A stretch of 64,000 nucleotides of DNA from Ralstonia pickettii DTP0602. Its GTDB lineage: Bacteria > Pseudomonadota > Gammaproteobacteria > Burkholderiales > Burkholderiaceae. The DNA lies in assembly GCA_000471925.1 (NCBI GenBank), contig CP006669.1:673116-737115 (forward strand), given 5' to 3'. The notes beneath the pieces were generated by a model. That model was not told the DNA's origin. It saw only the letters and a list, made by a program, of their open reading frames with translations, and did not search any database. Shown piece after piece: positions 52,281 to 61,289 of this stretch (within the stretch, counting starts at the first letter, position 1; the number at the start of each line of letters is the position of its first letter). The position numbers and the translations under genes are program-made.

Positions 52281-53684
52281 ATGACACGCACCGTCGTTCC
52301 TACCCTGGCGCTTGCCCTGGCATTGGCTGGCATGCCATGCCACGGCAGCGCGCAAGGGTCGGCCCCGGCCTACAGCTTCCTCCGCTACAACGAGGACTAC
52401 CGCTACCTGCAGGATCCGGCCAGGCGGAGCGACCCCTGGGACCCGATCAAGTTCATTCCCGTAGGCGCGCCAAGCGCCTACCTGAGCCTGGGCGGCGAAA
52501 TCCGGGAGCGCTTCGAAGACTATTCCGCGCCCAACTTCGGCGTGCCGGGCCCGTCCGCGGACGGCTACCTGCTGCATCGCATCCTGCTCCATGCCGACCT
52601 GCACGCTGGCGACTATGTCCGTGGGTTCGTCCAGCTCGGCAACCACTTCGCATTCGGCAAGGAAATCGCCACGCCGCCGTATGAAGACCGGCTGGATATA
52701 CAGCAGGTTTTTGTCAACATACGCCTGCCAACCGCGGACAGCCCCCCCACTTCCGAGCTGCCAGTCCTGCGCGTTGGACGTCAGGAAATGGCATTTGGCT
52801 CGCAACGCCTGATCTCCGTGCGCGACGCGCCCAACGTCAGGCGCTCCTTCGACGGTGCTCGCCTTGGCGGCAATGTAGGCGATGTGAGGCTGGATGCGTT
52901 TGCCACACGCCCGGTACTACTGAAGGCCGGCAATTTCGATGACCAGCCCAACCACGCGCAAGGCTTCTGGGGTCTCTACTCAACCTTTCCGAAGACGTTC
53001 ATCGCGAATTCGGGTGTGGATTTCTACTACCTCGGCTTCGAGAACAGCCGGGCCCTCTACAGCGTTGGAACGGGCGTGGAGCGAAGGCATTCGGTCGGTG
53101 GGCGTGTGTTCGGCAGCCACGGCCGGTGGGACTGGGACTGGGAAGCGCTGGCGCAATTCGGCAGCTTCGGCCAGCAGGACCTGATCGCCTGGGGCTTCTC
53201 CACCGATACCGGCCATGCCTTCCTGCTGGGGGGATGGGGCGCGCGCGCCGGCGTGAAGGCCACTGTGGGCAGCGGCGACCGCGATCCCCGCGACGGCAAG
53301 CTGGGGACCTATGGCGGCTTGTTCCCCAAGCTCGCCTATTTCAACCAGGCGGGCCTGCTCGGCGCCTCGAACGTGATGGACCTGCAGCCTTCGCTGACCC
53401 TGAAGCCGACGGCGAAGCTGCGGTTCACCGTGTCCTGGGACTTCATCTGGCGCCAGACCACAAACGATGCGGTCTACACGGCGGCGGCATTTCCCATTGC
53501 CGGCACAGCGGGACAGCCCGGGCGCTACACCGGCAGCCAGCTGGCTTTCGACGTCTACTGGCAGGTCGACCGCCATATCGTGATCAATGCCGGTTTGGTC
53601 CACGTGGACGTGTCCAGGGTGCTGAGCACGGTGGGCGGGCACAATACCAACTTCACATATGTGTCGGCAGCCTATTCGTTCTGA
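52281..53684 (+). CDS. Alginate-export-type outer membrane beta-barrel protein
   Basis: 467 residues with a signal peptide (TVVPTLALALALAGMPCHGSAQ) and a beta-barrel composition. RYNEDYRYLQDPARRSDPWD, FIPVGAPSAYLSLGGEIRER, LRVGRQEMAFGSQRLISVRD and GFDGARLGG match the AlgE-like 'alginate export' family, which in betaproteobacteria is more often a channel for aromatic or sugar acids than for alginate. The C-terminal FTYVSAAYSF ends in phenylalanine, as expected for barrel assembly. Located in the outer membrane. Start codon chosen for the signal peptide; overlap with intergenic sequence upstream is unremarkable. Confidence 0.85.
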   Translation: MTRTVVPTLALALALAGMPCHGSAQGSAPAYSFLRYNEDYRYLQDPARRSDPWDPIKFIPVGAPSAYLSLGGEIRERFEDYSAPNFGVPGPSADGYLLHRILLHADLHAGDYVRGFVQLGNHFAFGKEIATPPYEDRLDIQQVFVNIRLPTADSPPTSELPVLRVGRQEMAFGSQRLISVRDAPNVRRSFDGARLGGNVGDVRLDAFATRPVLLKAGNFDDQPNHAQGFWGLYSTFPKTFIANSGVDFYYLGFENSRALYSVGTGVERRHSVGGRVFGSHGRWDWDWEALAQFGSFGQQDLIAWGFSTDTGHAFLLGGWGARAGVKATVGSGDRDPRDGKLGTYGGLFPKLAYFNQAGLLGASNVMDLQPSLTLKPTAKLRFTVSWDFIWRQTTNDAVYTAAAFPIAGTAGQPGRYTGSQLAFDVYWQVDRHIVINAGLVHVDVSRVLSTVGGHNTNFTYVSAAYSF

Positions 53685-54097
53685 CGGCATGCACACAAAG
53701 GCGCGGCATCGCTGCACTTTCGGCGGAGCTCACGCCAGATTCGCGCGGACGACGCTACGGTAATACGCGACCAAGGCATCCATCACCACCTGCCTAACCG
53801 TAACGTCGCTTGACCCTGGATTCAACAGAACGGTTTCGGTCATCAGATGGGGCGCGGCCGCCCAACCGATCCTGCTGCTCGCCAACCACATCCGCGATCC
53901 GGCCGTGCTACGCCAAGCCATGGCGCTGGTGCGCGAAGGCATCGCGGTTTCCGCGCAGGCCGCGCGGGCCGCGACCCGGCTACAGGTGGCACCGGGTGGC
54001 GCCGCAAGCGCTATTCGCGCATCTTCTCCTCCATGAAGGCCCGCAGCACGTCCATCGCGGGTGCCTCGGTCCGCCGCTGCAGGCTGTGCGTTCGGAA
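53685..54097. other. Eroded region, fragments only
   Basis: About 410 bases. A plus-strand frame (about 53832-54030) reads WGAAAQPILLLANHIRDPA and a minus-strand frame (53730-53942) ends ALVAYYRSVVRANLA; both look like real protein sequence but I cannot place either. Likely remains of one or two lost genes. Confidence 0.35.
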
Positions 54098-55179
54098 TCA
54101 GACGGCGAAGCGCTCAACCTCGCCTTCCCGCCAGACGATGCCGGCTCCAGCGGATTGACCGAAGTGAGCCATGCCGTTCTTGAATTCGATAGCTGGTTCG
54201 AGAATCGGGCCGGCGAGATCCATCCGCTCGAGCCAATGACAGGTAGGGGTTACCGCTAGAAGATGGGCGCTGAACTCCTGGAAGATGTGACTCGACATGG
54301 GAAGCCCGGCTTGCTCGGCCAATGCGCTGGCACGTAACCATCCGCTTACGCCGCCGATCTTCATCAGGTCCGGCATGCAAAGGTCACACGCTCGCACTGC
54401 GAGCGCCTTGGCCATGTCCTCCGGGCCGAACCAGTTCTCGCCCAGCTGCACGGGGACGTTCAGGGCGGCGCGGACCGCGGCATGGCCCTCGTAGTCGTGC
54501 TGCAAGGTCGGCTCTTCGATCCAGGCAATCCCTTCCTGTTCAAGCGCGCGCCCCTGGCGGGTGGCTTCCGGCACGGTCAGGCCCTGGTTGTAATCGACCA
54601 ATATCTGGACGTCGCTGCCGACGGCGGCGCGAATGGCGCGTACGACGGCGATATCCTCCTCCAGCGTCGGATACCCGATCTTCGTCTTGACGGCGGTGAA
54701 GCCCTGCTCGACCGCTGCTTTCGCGCGCTCCCTGCCCAGCGCTACGCCATCCATGCTGTGACTGTCGTACGCGCGTAGCGGCCGCGCTTTGCCGCCAAGA
54801 AGTTCCACAAGCGGCAGGCCGCACGCCCTTGCCAGGGCATCCCACGCTGCCATATCGATACCCGCTGTTGCCATCCTCACGATGCCGGTATTGCCGATGA
54901 GGCGAAAGCGCGACTGCAGCGCCTGGTCGATGGCGTACGGGGCGAGCGGCATACCGCCGACTACGATCGCCAGCTCTTCGACCATCCGATGCACGGGCTT
55001 CAGCGCGAGCGGCGTATAAGTGAACACATAGGCCCGTCCCGTGACCCCGGCATCGGTCAGCAGGTCGATCAGTACCAGCGGCGACGACGCCACCGTTCCA
55101 ACCGCGGTTCTGACCGATACTGCAGCGGCACGTTGACGGACCGCGCACGCAGGCCGGTAATCTTGATCTCGTTCTTCAT
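54098..55179 (-). pseudogene. Mandelate racemase/muconate lactonizing-type enolase enzyme, frameshifted
   Basis: The family N-terminus [20 protein letters not shown] starts at ATG 55179, which overlaps the stop of the upstream gene as ATGA. The rest ([28 protein letters not shown] with catalytic Lys, VDYNQGL and IEEPTLQHD metal ligands, [28 protein letters not shown]) is in another frame. One missing base near 55113-55118 (CAGTATCGGTC) accounts for it; restoring it gives a normal enzyme of about 360 residues. As read, only a longer frame with an unrelated N-terminus from 55255 is open. Acts on sugar-acid or aromatic hydroxy-acid substrates in intact relatives. Confidence 0.85.
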
Positions 55180-55937
55180 GGTGTACCGCAAAGAAGCGGC
55201 TCATTCGAATGCCGGTCTCCCTGTGCTTGCGGAGTGGCGGCCCAGATATAGTCACTGTTCAGTTGCGTCACGGCCGGACAGCCGATTTGCGCGAGGGTGG
55301 TATCGATCTCGCCCCTGAGCATGGACAAGACCGCTTCCACGCCGCGCTCGCCGTGTGCCGCGAGGGCATACAGCGTTGCCCTCCCGAGCAGCACCGCGCT
55401 TGCGCCCAACGCAACGGCCTTGACCACGTCGGAACCGCGGCGCACGCCACTGTCGATCAATACCGGCGCCGCGACACGTCTCACCGTGGCAGCCAACGTG
55501 TCGAGCGGCGCGATGGCCCCGTCCAGTTGCCGACCACCGTGGTTGGACAGGATGACGCCGTCCGCACCGAGGGCGATGCAGCGCTCGGCATCGTCGGGGC
55601 GGCTGAGGCCTTTGATCAGCAACGTGTGCGGCCACATGTCGCGCAGCCATTTGAGGTCGTGCCACGCAAAGCTGGCATCCATCTGGCGGCTCATCAGAGC
55701 CGCCTGTAGCTCGGCGTCCCTGACGTCTTCTGACGCAAAGTTGGCGAGCTGCGGCATGCCATGCCGGACGAAATCGCAGGACCAGCGCGGATGCAAGATG
55801 CCATCGAGCAGCGTGCGCAGGCTGTAACGCATCGGCATGGCGAATCCGTTGCGCAGGTCGCGTTCGCGCTTGCCATTGACGCCGACGTCCGTGGTCAGTA
55901 CCAGCGTCGTATAGCCGGCGGCCAGCGCGCATCGCAT
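55176..55937 (-). pseudogene. FMN-dependent alpha-hydroxy-acid dehydrogenase, N-terminus missing
   Basis: About 253 codons covering the C-terminal two thirds of an LldD/mandelate dehydrogenase-type enzyme: LAAGYTTLVLTTDVGVNGKR, the FMN lysine in LLIKGLSRPDD, the catalytic His in GVILSNHGGRQLDG and VLIDSGVRRGSDVVKAVALG. The N-terminal 120-130 residues are absent: sequence beyond 55940 is unrelated, so it is truncated at a junction rather than frameshifted. An internal ATG at 55937 would not give a complete FMN barrel. It overlaps the enolase-superfamily gene (ATGA), and together they probably formed a hydroxy-acid catabolic pair. Confidence 0.82.
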
Positions 55938-56645
55938 CGTGCGGGACTTCGACTACATCGCGGTGGGTAATGTGAATGCCGCCAGCCTCGCCAGAACCAG
56001 CATGGCGAAGTCCGTCCTCGATGCAGGCTGGTCGTCTGATTCAACACGACTGCGGTCTAGATCGACATACATGGGTGCAGCGCAGAAGTAAGTCAGCCAG
56101 TCCGAGAGGCCTTACCGGCCCGAGACTTTCGGCGATCCTCGCTCCCAGCGATGATCTGTGCCAAGCTGATCGAGGAGGAAGAAGGCAACTTGATTTGGCC
56201 ACGCAGCGAAACGGCAGCCGGACGGCCTCGCCCATTGCGGCGGGGCGCTTTCGCTCCGCCTACGTCCGAGGGACGGGGGCTTCACCCTACTAGGTCGACA
56301 AGCAAGGCGTACCCATTTCTGCGTGAGGTGCGATCATGAGCCTCGCGGCGCGATGCGCGGTACCTCATACGCTAAGTCGAACATTCGCCTTGTGGGGAAA
56401 GGACGGTTCACGGACCCATTGCAGGCGGTAAGAATGCCGACGTCGATGGTGGCTCGCAGAGCGGAATGAGACATTGGGGCTGCAGAATCGCCAGAGTTAC
56501 CTGCAAACTGCTCGAGAGCTATGCCTGGAGAGTGCGCCGATTTTGGCGACTAGAAGCGCTGCAGACACAGGCCATAGGGCAGCCACAGCCAGCGGTACCT
56601 TGCCCCAAGGCCGGCCCAGTATTGCGTTGCTGTGGCTTGCACGCC
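55938..56645. other. Rearranged region without intact genes
   Basis: About 700 bases. It begins at the truncation point of the hydroxy-acid dehydrogenase and contains a DUF736 tail (56151-56222). The remainder, including an arginine-rich stretch near 56220-56300 resembling junk common beside integrative elements, shows no recognisable gene or RNA. Confidence 0.4.
56151..56222 (+). pseudogene. DUF736 protein, C-terminal fragment
   Basis: Codons read MICAKLIEEEEGNLIWPRSE, which parallels the end of the intact DUF736 gene in this window (ATIYARPIEEEDGMHNLIWSR) and of its relatives. The upstream 80 residues are missing. DUF736 genes are typical cargo of plasmids and integrative conjugative elements. 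Confidence 0.6.
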
Positions 56646-57110
56646 TCAGGCGACCGCACCTGGCGGCGCATGGCGTGCCAGGAAACGGTCCAATTGGCCA
56701 GCGAACGCCTTGCTATCCTGTGGGGCGTACGGTGCCGGTCCGCCGGTATCGACGCCCGAGCCGCGGAGCTGGTCCATCACCTCGCGCATCGTTAGGCGCT
56801 CCTGGATATTCTCACGGCTAAACCAGGTTCCTCGTGGGTCGAGCACGTAGGCGCCCTTGTCGAGGGCAGCGGCGGCAAGAGCTATGTCCGCCGTAATCAC
56901 GAGGTCACCGCTGCTGACCAGCTCGATGATACGGTCATCGGCTACGTCGAAGCCCGCCGGCACTTGCAGTGCCTTGATAAAGCGGGAAGGCGGCGTGCGC
57001 ATATACTGGTTCGCCACCAGCGTGACGCACACCTCGAGACGCTGTGCGGCCCGATACAACATTTCCTTGACGACAACCGGGCAGGCGTCTGCGTCAACCA
57101 GTACTTGCAT
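56646..57110 (-). CDS. YaiI/YqxD (UPF0178) family protein
   Basis: 154 residues. MQVLVDADACPVVVKEMLYRAA, VANQYMRTP and DLVITADIALAAAALDKGAYVLDPRG are the signature blocks of UPF0178. It has a PIN-like nuclease fold with aspartates at DADACP and TADI, but no activity is firmly known. A complete single gene between two eroded stretches. Confidence 0.9.
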   Translation of the reverse strand: MQVLVDADACPVVVKEMLYRAAQRLEVCVTLVANQYMRTPPSRFIKALQVPAGFDVADDRIIELVSSGDLVITADIALAAAALDKGAYVLDPRGTWFSRENIQERLTMREVMDQLRGSGVDTGGPAPYAPQDSKAFAGQLDRFLARHAPPGAVA

Positions 57111-57792
57111 CGCGGGATTTCCAATTTAGGGAGGGAACGCCCATATTACTGCCTCCCCGCGTCTCGACGGGACGAACGTCGGCCGGCGAGTGGTCTTTTA
57201 TCGGTGCGTCCGCCGGCAACGGTCCCCGTACCAACGCAGACCGGCCTTTCGCCAGCACTATGCGCTTGTTCGTTGCTATCCGGTAAACGTTTACTCCGGC
57301 GATAGTCGACCCCAAAGCAGCCAGGTAGGCACGCTGATGTCCGACTGCGGCTCCCCAACCCAGAGTAGGACATTAGCCAATCAGCACCCATTGTTTCGCA
57401 GTGGCGTTGTTTGACCCCTTGTTCCAATACTGGCCGCCTGACAGCTTTGCAGCTGTCGGAGACTCGATCATCAGTGCGCGAGAATCAGTCGCCGTCGCGA
57501 CGCCCGCATTGGTGTCGTCGAAGCGCAGCATGTGAATGGTCGCTGCAGGGTCGGCGCTCTTGCAGATGCCCTTGTTCGTCCCCGAAAACACACGCGGCCA
57601 GCCAAGAGGGGCGCGCTTCGCCGAGATGGTGCCAGTTGCTGTCTGATCGGCGATGCCTGCCGCGGCATTGGCATCCGCGGGCCGTCGGGCCGGGAGGGCA
57701 GGGCGATTCTAAGCCGAAGTTCCCCAACCCCCTGGGCGAGTTTCCCCTTGTGCGACAGGCACTTGGCGTAATTCCCGGGTTCCGATTTCTGT
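57111..57792. other. Intergenic/eroded stretch
   Basis: About 680 bases. It holds the possible C-terminal piece at 57373-57591 and otherwise no recognisable genes. The left end of the IS1634-type element presumably lies between 57700 and 57792, but I could not identify its inverted repeat. Confidence 0.4.
57373..57591 (-). pseudogene. Unassigned C-terminal fragment
   Basis: A frame reading FSGTNKGICKSADPAATIHM, LRFDDTNAGVATATDSRALM, LSGGQYWNKGSNNATAKQW, VLIG-stop. The composition (Gly/Asn/Ser/Thr with regular hydrophobics) is that of a secreted or structural protein end. The same frame extends upstream to a TAG near 57712 without a start codon, so the N-terminus is missing. I cannot name a family. 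Confidence 0.35.
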
Positions 57793-59529
57793 CTACACGC
57801 GGATTTGCTGAAGCAATTCCAGAGCCTGCTTCTGTTTCGCGTTTGCCGTGGTGACGTGTTCGAACGTCGGCACTTCAGCGCCAGCGCTGGGTGTGCGGCA
57901 GGTGTTACGCACGATCGTGGCGAGTTCGGCCATCAAGCTCGAGAAGCTGTGCACGGGCGTGCCGTCGTCAAGTGTGTGGCGCGCCGCCTTGGCCAGCGCT
58001 GCCGCAGAGCGCACGGCAGGCGCCACCGGATCACGCGTGGCCTTGGCGGCCTGATCCGGGTCGGCGAACATCAGTTCGCGCCAAGCCTCACGCATGTGCC
58101 ATTCGACGTAGTAGGCCAGCATGCACAGCAGGATATGCGCACGCACCCGATCGGCCGTGCGGTGATGGATTGGCCGCACCTTCAGGTCCACCGTTTTTAG
58201 CGAACGGAACGCGCGCTCCACGTTGGCCAGCGCCTTGTAGTTGCGCACGCACTCGGCCGAGTCCATCTGCGCCGCACTCACCGAAGTGCGGATGATGTAG
58301 AGGCCGTCGAGCGCCGCCTCGCGGGCGATGCCCTCGCTGTTGCGGCTGAACGTGAAGGCCGCGTCGTCGATACTCAGCGCAAAGTGCTTGGCCACCTTGT
58401 ACTTGTCGATCACCTTGCCCACGCGCAGGCCGATCTGATCGCGCCCGGCAAGCTTGCCCGCCTGCACGCGGGCAACGATCGGCTGCAGGCACGCCTCGGT
58501 GGCCGCCAGCAACTCTTCTCGCTTGTGGGCACGTAGCCTGGCCAGTTCCGGATTGCGGCACGCCACCAGCCGCTCGCCCGGATAGTCCGGTGAACTCAGC
58601 TCCAGCAGATTGCGCTCGTCGAACAGGCCAAGCTGCAGTTGCCCTTGCTCGAGCAGCGGGCGGATCGAGGCGCTCTTGAGCGCGGTGATCCAGCCCAGGT
58701 CACCGCCTTCGCGCATCTGGTCGATGGCCTTGCTGGAGATCATGCCGCGATCGCCCACCATGACCAATCGGGAGAGACCAAATTCCTCTTGCAGGCGCCG
58801 CACCTCGGGCATGAAGGTCTGGCTGTCGGCCACGTTGCCCTCATGCACCGACACCGCCACTGGGCAGCCGCGCGCATCGGTGAGCAAGCCGTAGTTGACC
58901 TGTAGCAGCCCCTTCTTGCCATCGCGGCTGTAGCCAAGCTTGGCCAGCGGGCAGGTGCTGCCCTCGAAGTAGCTGGAGCTCAGGTCATACAGCACCAGGC
59001 CACCGGCGCTCAAGTGGCGCGCGGCGAGCTTCTTCTGGATTGTGCCCTGGCGCGCGAGCAGCCAGTCCATTGCCGCGTACAGGTCGTTCTCGTTGGCCTC
59101 GGTCACGCCGAAGTCCTCCGCCAGGGTGCTGGTGTGCCACCAGCGCGTGGTGGCCAGCTTCGTGTGCGGCGCCGCGATGCGCGCGGCCACCATCGCCAGC
59201 ACCAGGTCGCGCTCGCGCGAAGGCTTGGAGGCGATCAGCGAGGCAAAGCCCAGACGCTGCATGGCCGTGGCCACCGCCTGCACGTGGCCGTGAGCGCGCG
59301 AGCGTGTCACCTCGAACGCCTCGCCCAGCGGCACGAAGGTCTCGCCCTTGAGTGAGCGGCGGATGATCTCGATCAGTGCCTCGGGCAAGTGGGACAGGTT
59401 GCCCAGCGTCTCGTTCTTGACCACGCCGTCCTCGCGGTAACTGCGCCGCAACAGGTGGGTGCGATAGATCTGGTCCTTGTACTTGCGGGTCGTCGTAACG
59501 ACGTGAGCGGTTCCGTTTCGTGCTGGCAT
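57793..59529 (-). CDS. IS1634-family transposase
   Basis: 578 residues. RTHLLRRSYREDGVVKNETLG at the N-terminus, the Asp of LVLYDLSSSYFEGS, KKGLLQVNYGLLTDARGCPVAV, VMVGDRGMIS and the C-terminal HHRTADRVRAHILLCMLAYYVEWHMRE, all features of the IS1634 branch of IS4-like DDE enzymes. Intact. Start is ATG at 59529. The element's terminal repeats were not determined; AAGTTC and GGCGGGTTTT-type blocks occur near both sides but do not align well. Confidence 0.88.
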   Translation of the reverse strand: MPARNGTAHVVTTTRKYKDQIYRTHLLRRSYREDGVVKNETLGNLSHLPEALIEIIRRSLKGETFVPLGEAFEVTRSRAHGHVQAVATAMQRLGFASLIASKPSRERDLVLAMVAARIAAPHTKLATTRWWHTSTLAEDFGVTEANENDLYAAMDWLLARQGTIQKKLAARHLSAGGLVLYDLSSSYFEGSTCPLAKLGYSRDGKKGLLQVNYGLLTDARGCPVAVSVHEGNVADSQTFMPEVRRLQEEFGLSRLVMVGDRGMISSKAIDQMREGGDLGWITALKSASIRPLLEQGQLQLGLFDERNLLELSSPDYPGERLVACRNPELARLRAHKREELLAATEACLQPIVARVQAGKLAGRDQIGLRVGKVIDKYKVAKHFALSIDDAAFTFSRNSEGIAREAALDGLYIIRTSVSAAQMDSAECVRNYKALANVERAFRSLKTVDLKVRPIHHRTADRVRAHILLCMLAYYVEWHMREAWRELMFADPDQAAKATRDPVAPAVRSAAALAKAARHTLDDGTPVHSFSSLMAELATIVRNTCRTPSAGAEVPTFEHVTTANAKQKQALELLQQIRV

Positions 59530-59794
59530 AGCCAGCAGAATAGGAGAAAACCCGCCAATGTCAAGAACTTTTAGTGACTACAAAATGAGGGCATCGAACG
59601 CCCCCCGATGAGCCGATTCCTCAATCAGGAAAAGGGCTTCGCGACGCCGCAGCCGCGGCGTCGGCATGGAACTTCGGTCTAAGGGTCGCGCGGCCGGGCA
59701 GAAAATGACAAGATCGCCGCCAGCCTATGCTGGCGCGACATTGCCCAGTCACGGCGATTCCACGCTCTTGCGGCCCTTGCGGTAGGAGGTCGGG
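59530..59794. other. Intergenic, with a GC-rich hairpin
   Basis: About 265 bases, probably including the right end of the IS. Perfect 8-bp stem GACGCCGC / GCGGCGTC with a 4-base loop at 59643-59662. Confidence 0.4.
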
Positions 59795-60089
59795 CTGCGC
59801 TGCATCCGCACAGTCAGGAAAGCGCGCGGCTTGAGCCAGGAAGCGTTCTCCGACGTGTCTAGCTGTACCTACATGAGTTCCCTGGAGCGCGGCCTGAAAA
59901 GCCCGACCATGCACAAGCTGACCGAGCTGTGCGAGGTCATGGAAGTGCATCCGCTCACGCTGCTAACGCTGGTTATGCCGGCGACAGCACGCGCAAAGCC
60001 GACCAGCGTCTGGCGCAGGTGCGCCGGGAATGCGCCGGGAGCTGGAGGCGGGGTTGAAGGAACGCGACGACCCGCAGGCGCATGCGTGA
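59795..60089 (+). pseudogene. XRE-family HTH regulator, frameshifted
   Basis: Codons LRCIRTVRKARGLSQEAFSD, SSLERGLKSPTMHKLTELCE and VMEVHPLTLLTLV are a standard Xre-type HTH of the kind found on integrative elements. The frame is then lost: one T is missing at 59972-59975 (the expected reading is LVYAGDSTRKADQRLAQVRRE) and an 11-bp tandem duplication TGCGCCGGGAA follows near 60020-60045. The natural end KERDDPQAHA-stop lies at 60089 in a third frame. The start codon is also missing (a GGAGG site is followed by no ATG). Confidence 0.75.
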
Positions 60090-60145
60090 CAGGCTGCGTC
60101 AGCGGCACGGCGCCCGCCGCATGGACGGGGCGCCGTGGAGGGCCG

Positions 60146-60457
60146 TCAGATTACCGGTTTGCCGCGCGACCAGATCAGGTTGTGCATGCCGTCTTCTTCC
60201 TCGATCGGCCGGGCATAGATCGTCGCCGGGAATGAAGGATCGTCCAGGGTCACGGACAGGTAGGGCCGCTCGGACTGGCTGACTTTCTTCCACGCCGCGC
60301 CGAGGTCATAGCCGCCGGCCGCCTGGACGCGGAAGTCGGGGGCGTTCTCGCTCGCCTTGTCGTCGGGGATGAACCGGACCTTGACGTTGAGCGTCAGGGT
60401 GCGGACCGTGCCGATGAAGCCGTCGTTCTGAGCGGTGAAGGTGCCGATGTTGGCCAT
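60146..60457 (-). CDS. DUF736 domain protein
   Basis: 103 residues beginning MANIGTFTAQNDGFIGTVRT, LTLNVKVRFIPDDKASENAP and ending YARPIEEEDGMHNLIWSRGK. DUF736 proteins are small, common on plasmids and integrative elements, and of unknown function. ATG at 60457 has AAGGAG nine bases upstream. It converges with the XRE remnant. Confidence 0.9.
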   Translation of the reverse strand: MANIGTFTAQNDGFIGTVRTLTLNVKVRFIPDDKASENAPDFRVQAAGGYDLGAAWKKVSQSERPYLSVTLDDPSFPATIYARPIEEEDGMHNLIWSRGKPVI

Positions 60458-60757
60458 GATGCTTTCTCCTTTCGGGTTATCCAAGGTCGCGCCCATCGCG
60501 TCCTTGTTGTGATCCGATCAGCGGGGGCCGGGCTGGCTGCACCGCTTGCGGCCGACACGCAGTGGAGGACCTGGTGGGGCGAACAATTTGCTGCGCGAGG
60601 AAGCCGCGCAGCGGCGGGGAAATTGTTGGTGCCGGAAGGTTGCGGCCATGAAGACCGAGGCGCAGCCGCGCCCCTGCCAGGATGCACAACAGCTAAAGGA
60701 CGCATGGGCCGACCTCACCGAAAGGAGCCGTGGCCGACTCGGCATCCTCGCATATCG
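60458..60757. other. No intact gene
   Basis: About 300 bases between the DUF736 start and the DUF932 remnant. The minus-strand frame continuing from the DUF932 part diverges after SSRYARMPSRPRLL and has no further similarity. Confidence 0.4.
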
Positions 60758-60973
60758 GCTGCTCGTGCCGTCGTGCGAGTTCAAGAGGATGATTTCGTTG
60801 GCCTCGCTGCCGTTGATCTGGCTGGCATGGCGCAGCCGGATCATGTGCGTGGTGTAGTGGCAGCGGTTTTCCTGCCGCACGCGGGTCTGGCACACCATGA
60901 AGGGCTGGAACCCTTCACCGCGCAGTTCCTGCAAGACAGTTGCGGTCGGGATGTAGCTGTACCGTTGCGAGCG
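60758..60973 (-). pseudogene. DUF932 (plasmid-type) protein fragment
   Basis: About 70 codons: QRYSYIPTATVLQELRGEGF, QPFMVCQTRVRQENRCHYTT, HMIRLRHASQINGSEANEII, LLNSHDGTSS. This is the N-terminal third of the DUF932 family (about 270 residues), widely linked to plasmids. Both sides are missing. A neighbour of DUF736 in many integrative elements, as here. Confidence 0.75.
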
Positions 60974-61289
60974 GGTCGAAGACGGCCACGGCCGCAAGCG
61001 CCCAAGGCGCACAGCCCTTGACGGCGAGAACGTCGTGAAACGGTGAAGGGAACAGCAAGACCGTCCTCTCCTTCCCGCAGAAACTACTGGTAAGCGTAGC
61101 GCGCAGGCCGGAGGGCCGGAAGCGTCAGAGACCAAAGCCGGATAGCCGCGCCTCTCCAGGGGCGCGGGCCCGCAACCGCCGACGGCGGAACGCAGAGATA
61201 GACTTGATAGCTCCGCGGAGATCGAACGTAGCGCCTCGCGATAGTTGCGCGCGCTGACGCGATCGGCCCGGTAGGAAAAATCTGCAGCT
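60974..61289. other. No gene recognised
   Basis: About 315 bases between the DUF932 remnant and the replication gene's stop. No clear hairpin with T run and no notable frame. Confidence 0.45.

Noticed and set aside
57700..57792. Left inverted repeat of the IS1634-type element
   Set aside because: Blocks AAGTTC and GGCG(A/G)GTTT recur near both sides but need a gap of four, so ends were not called.
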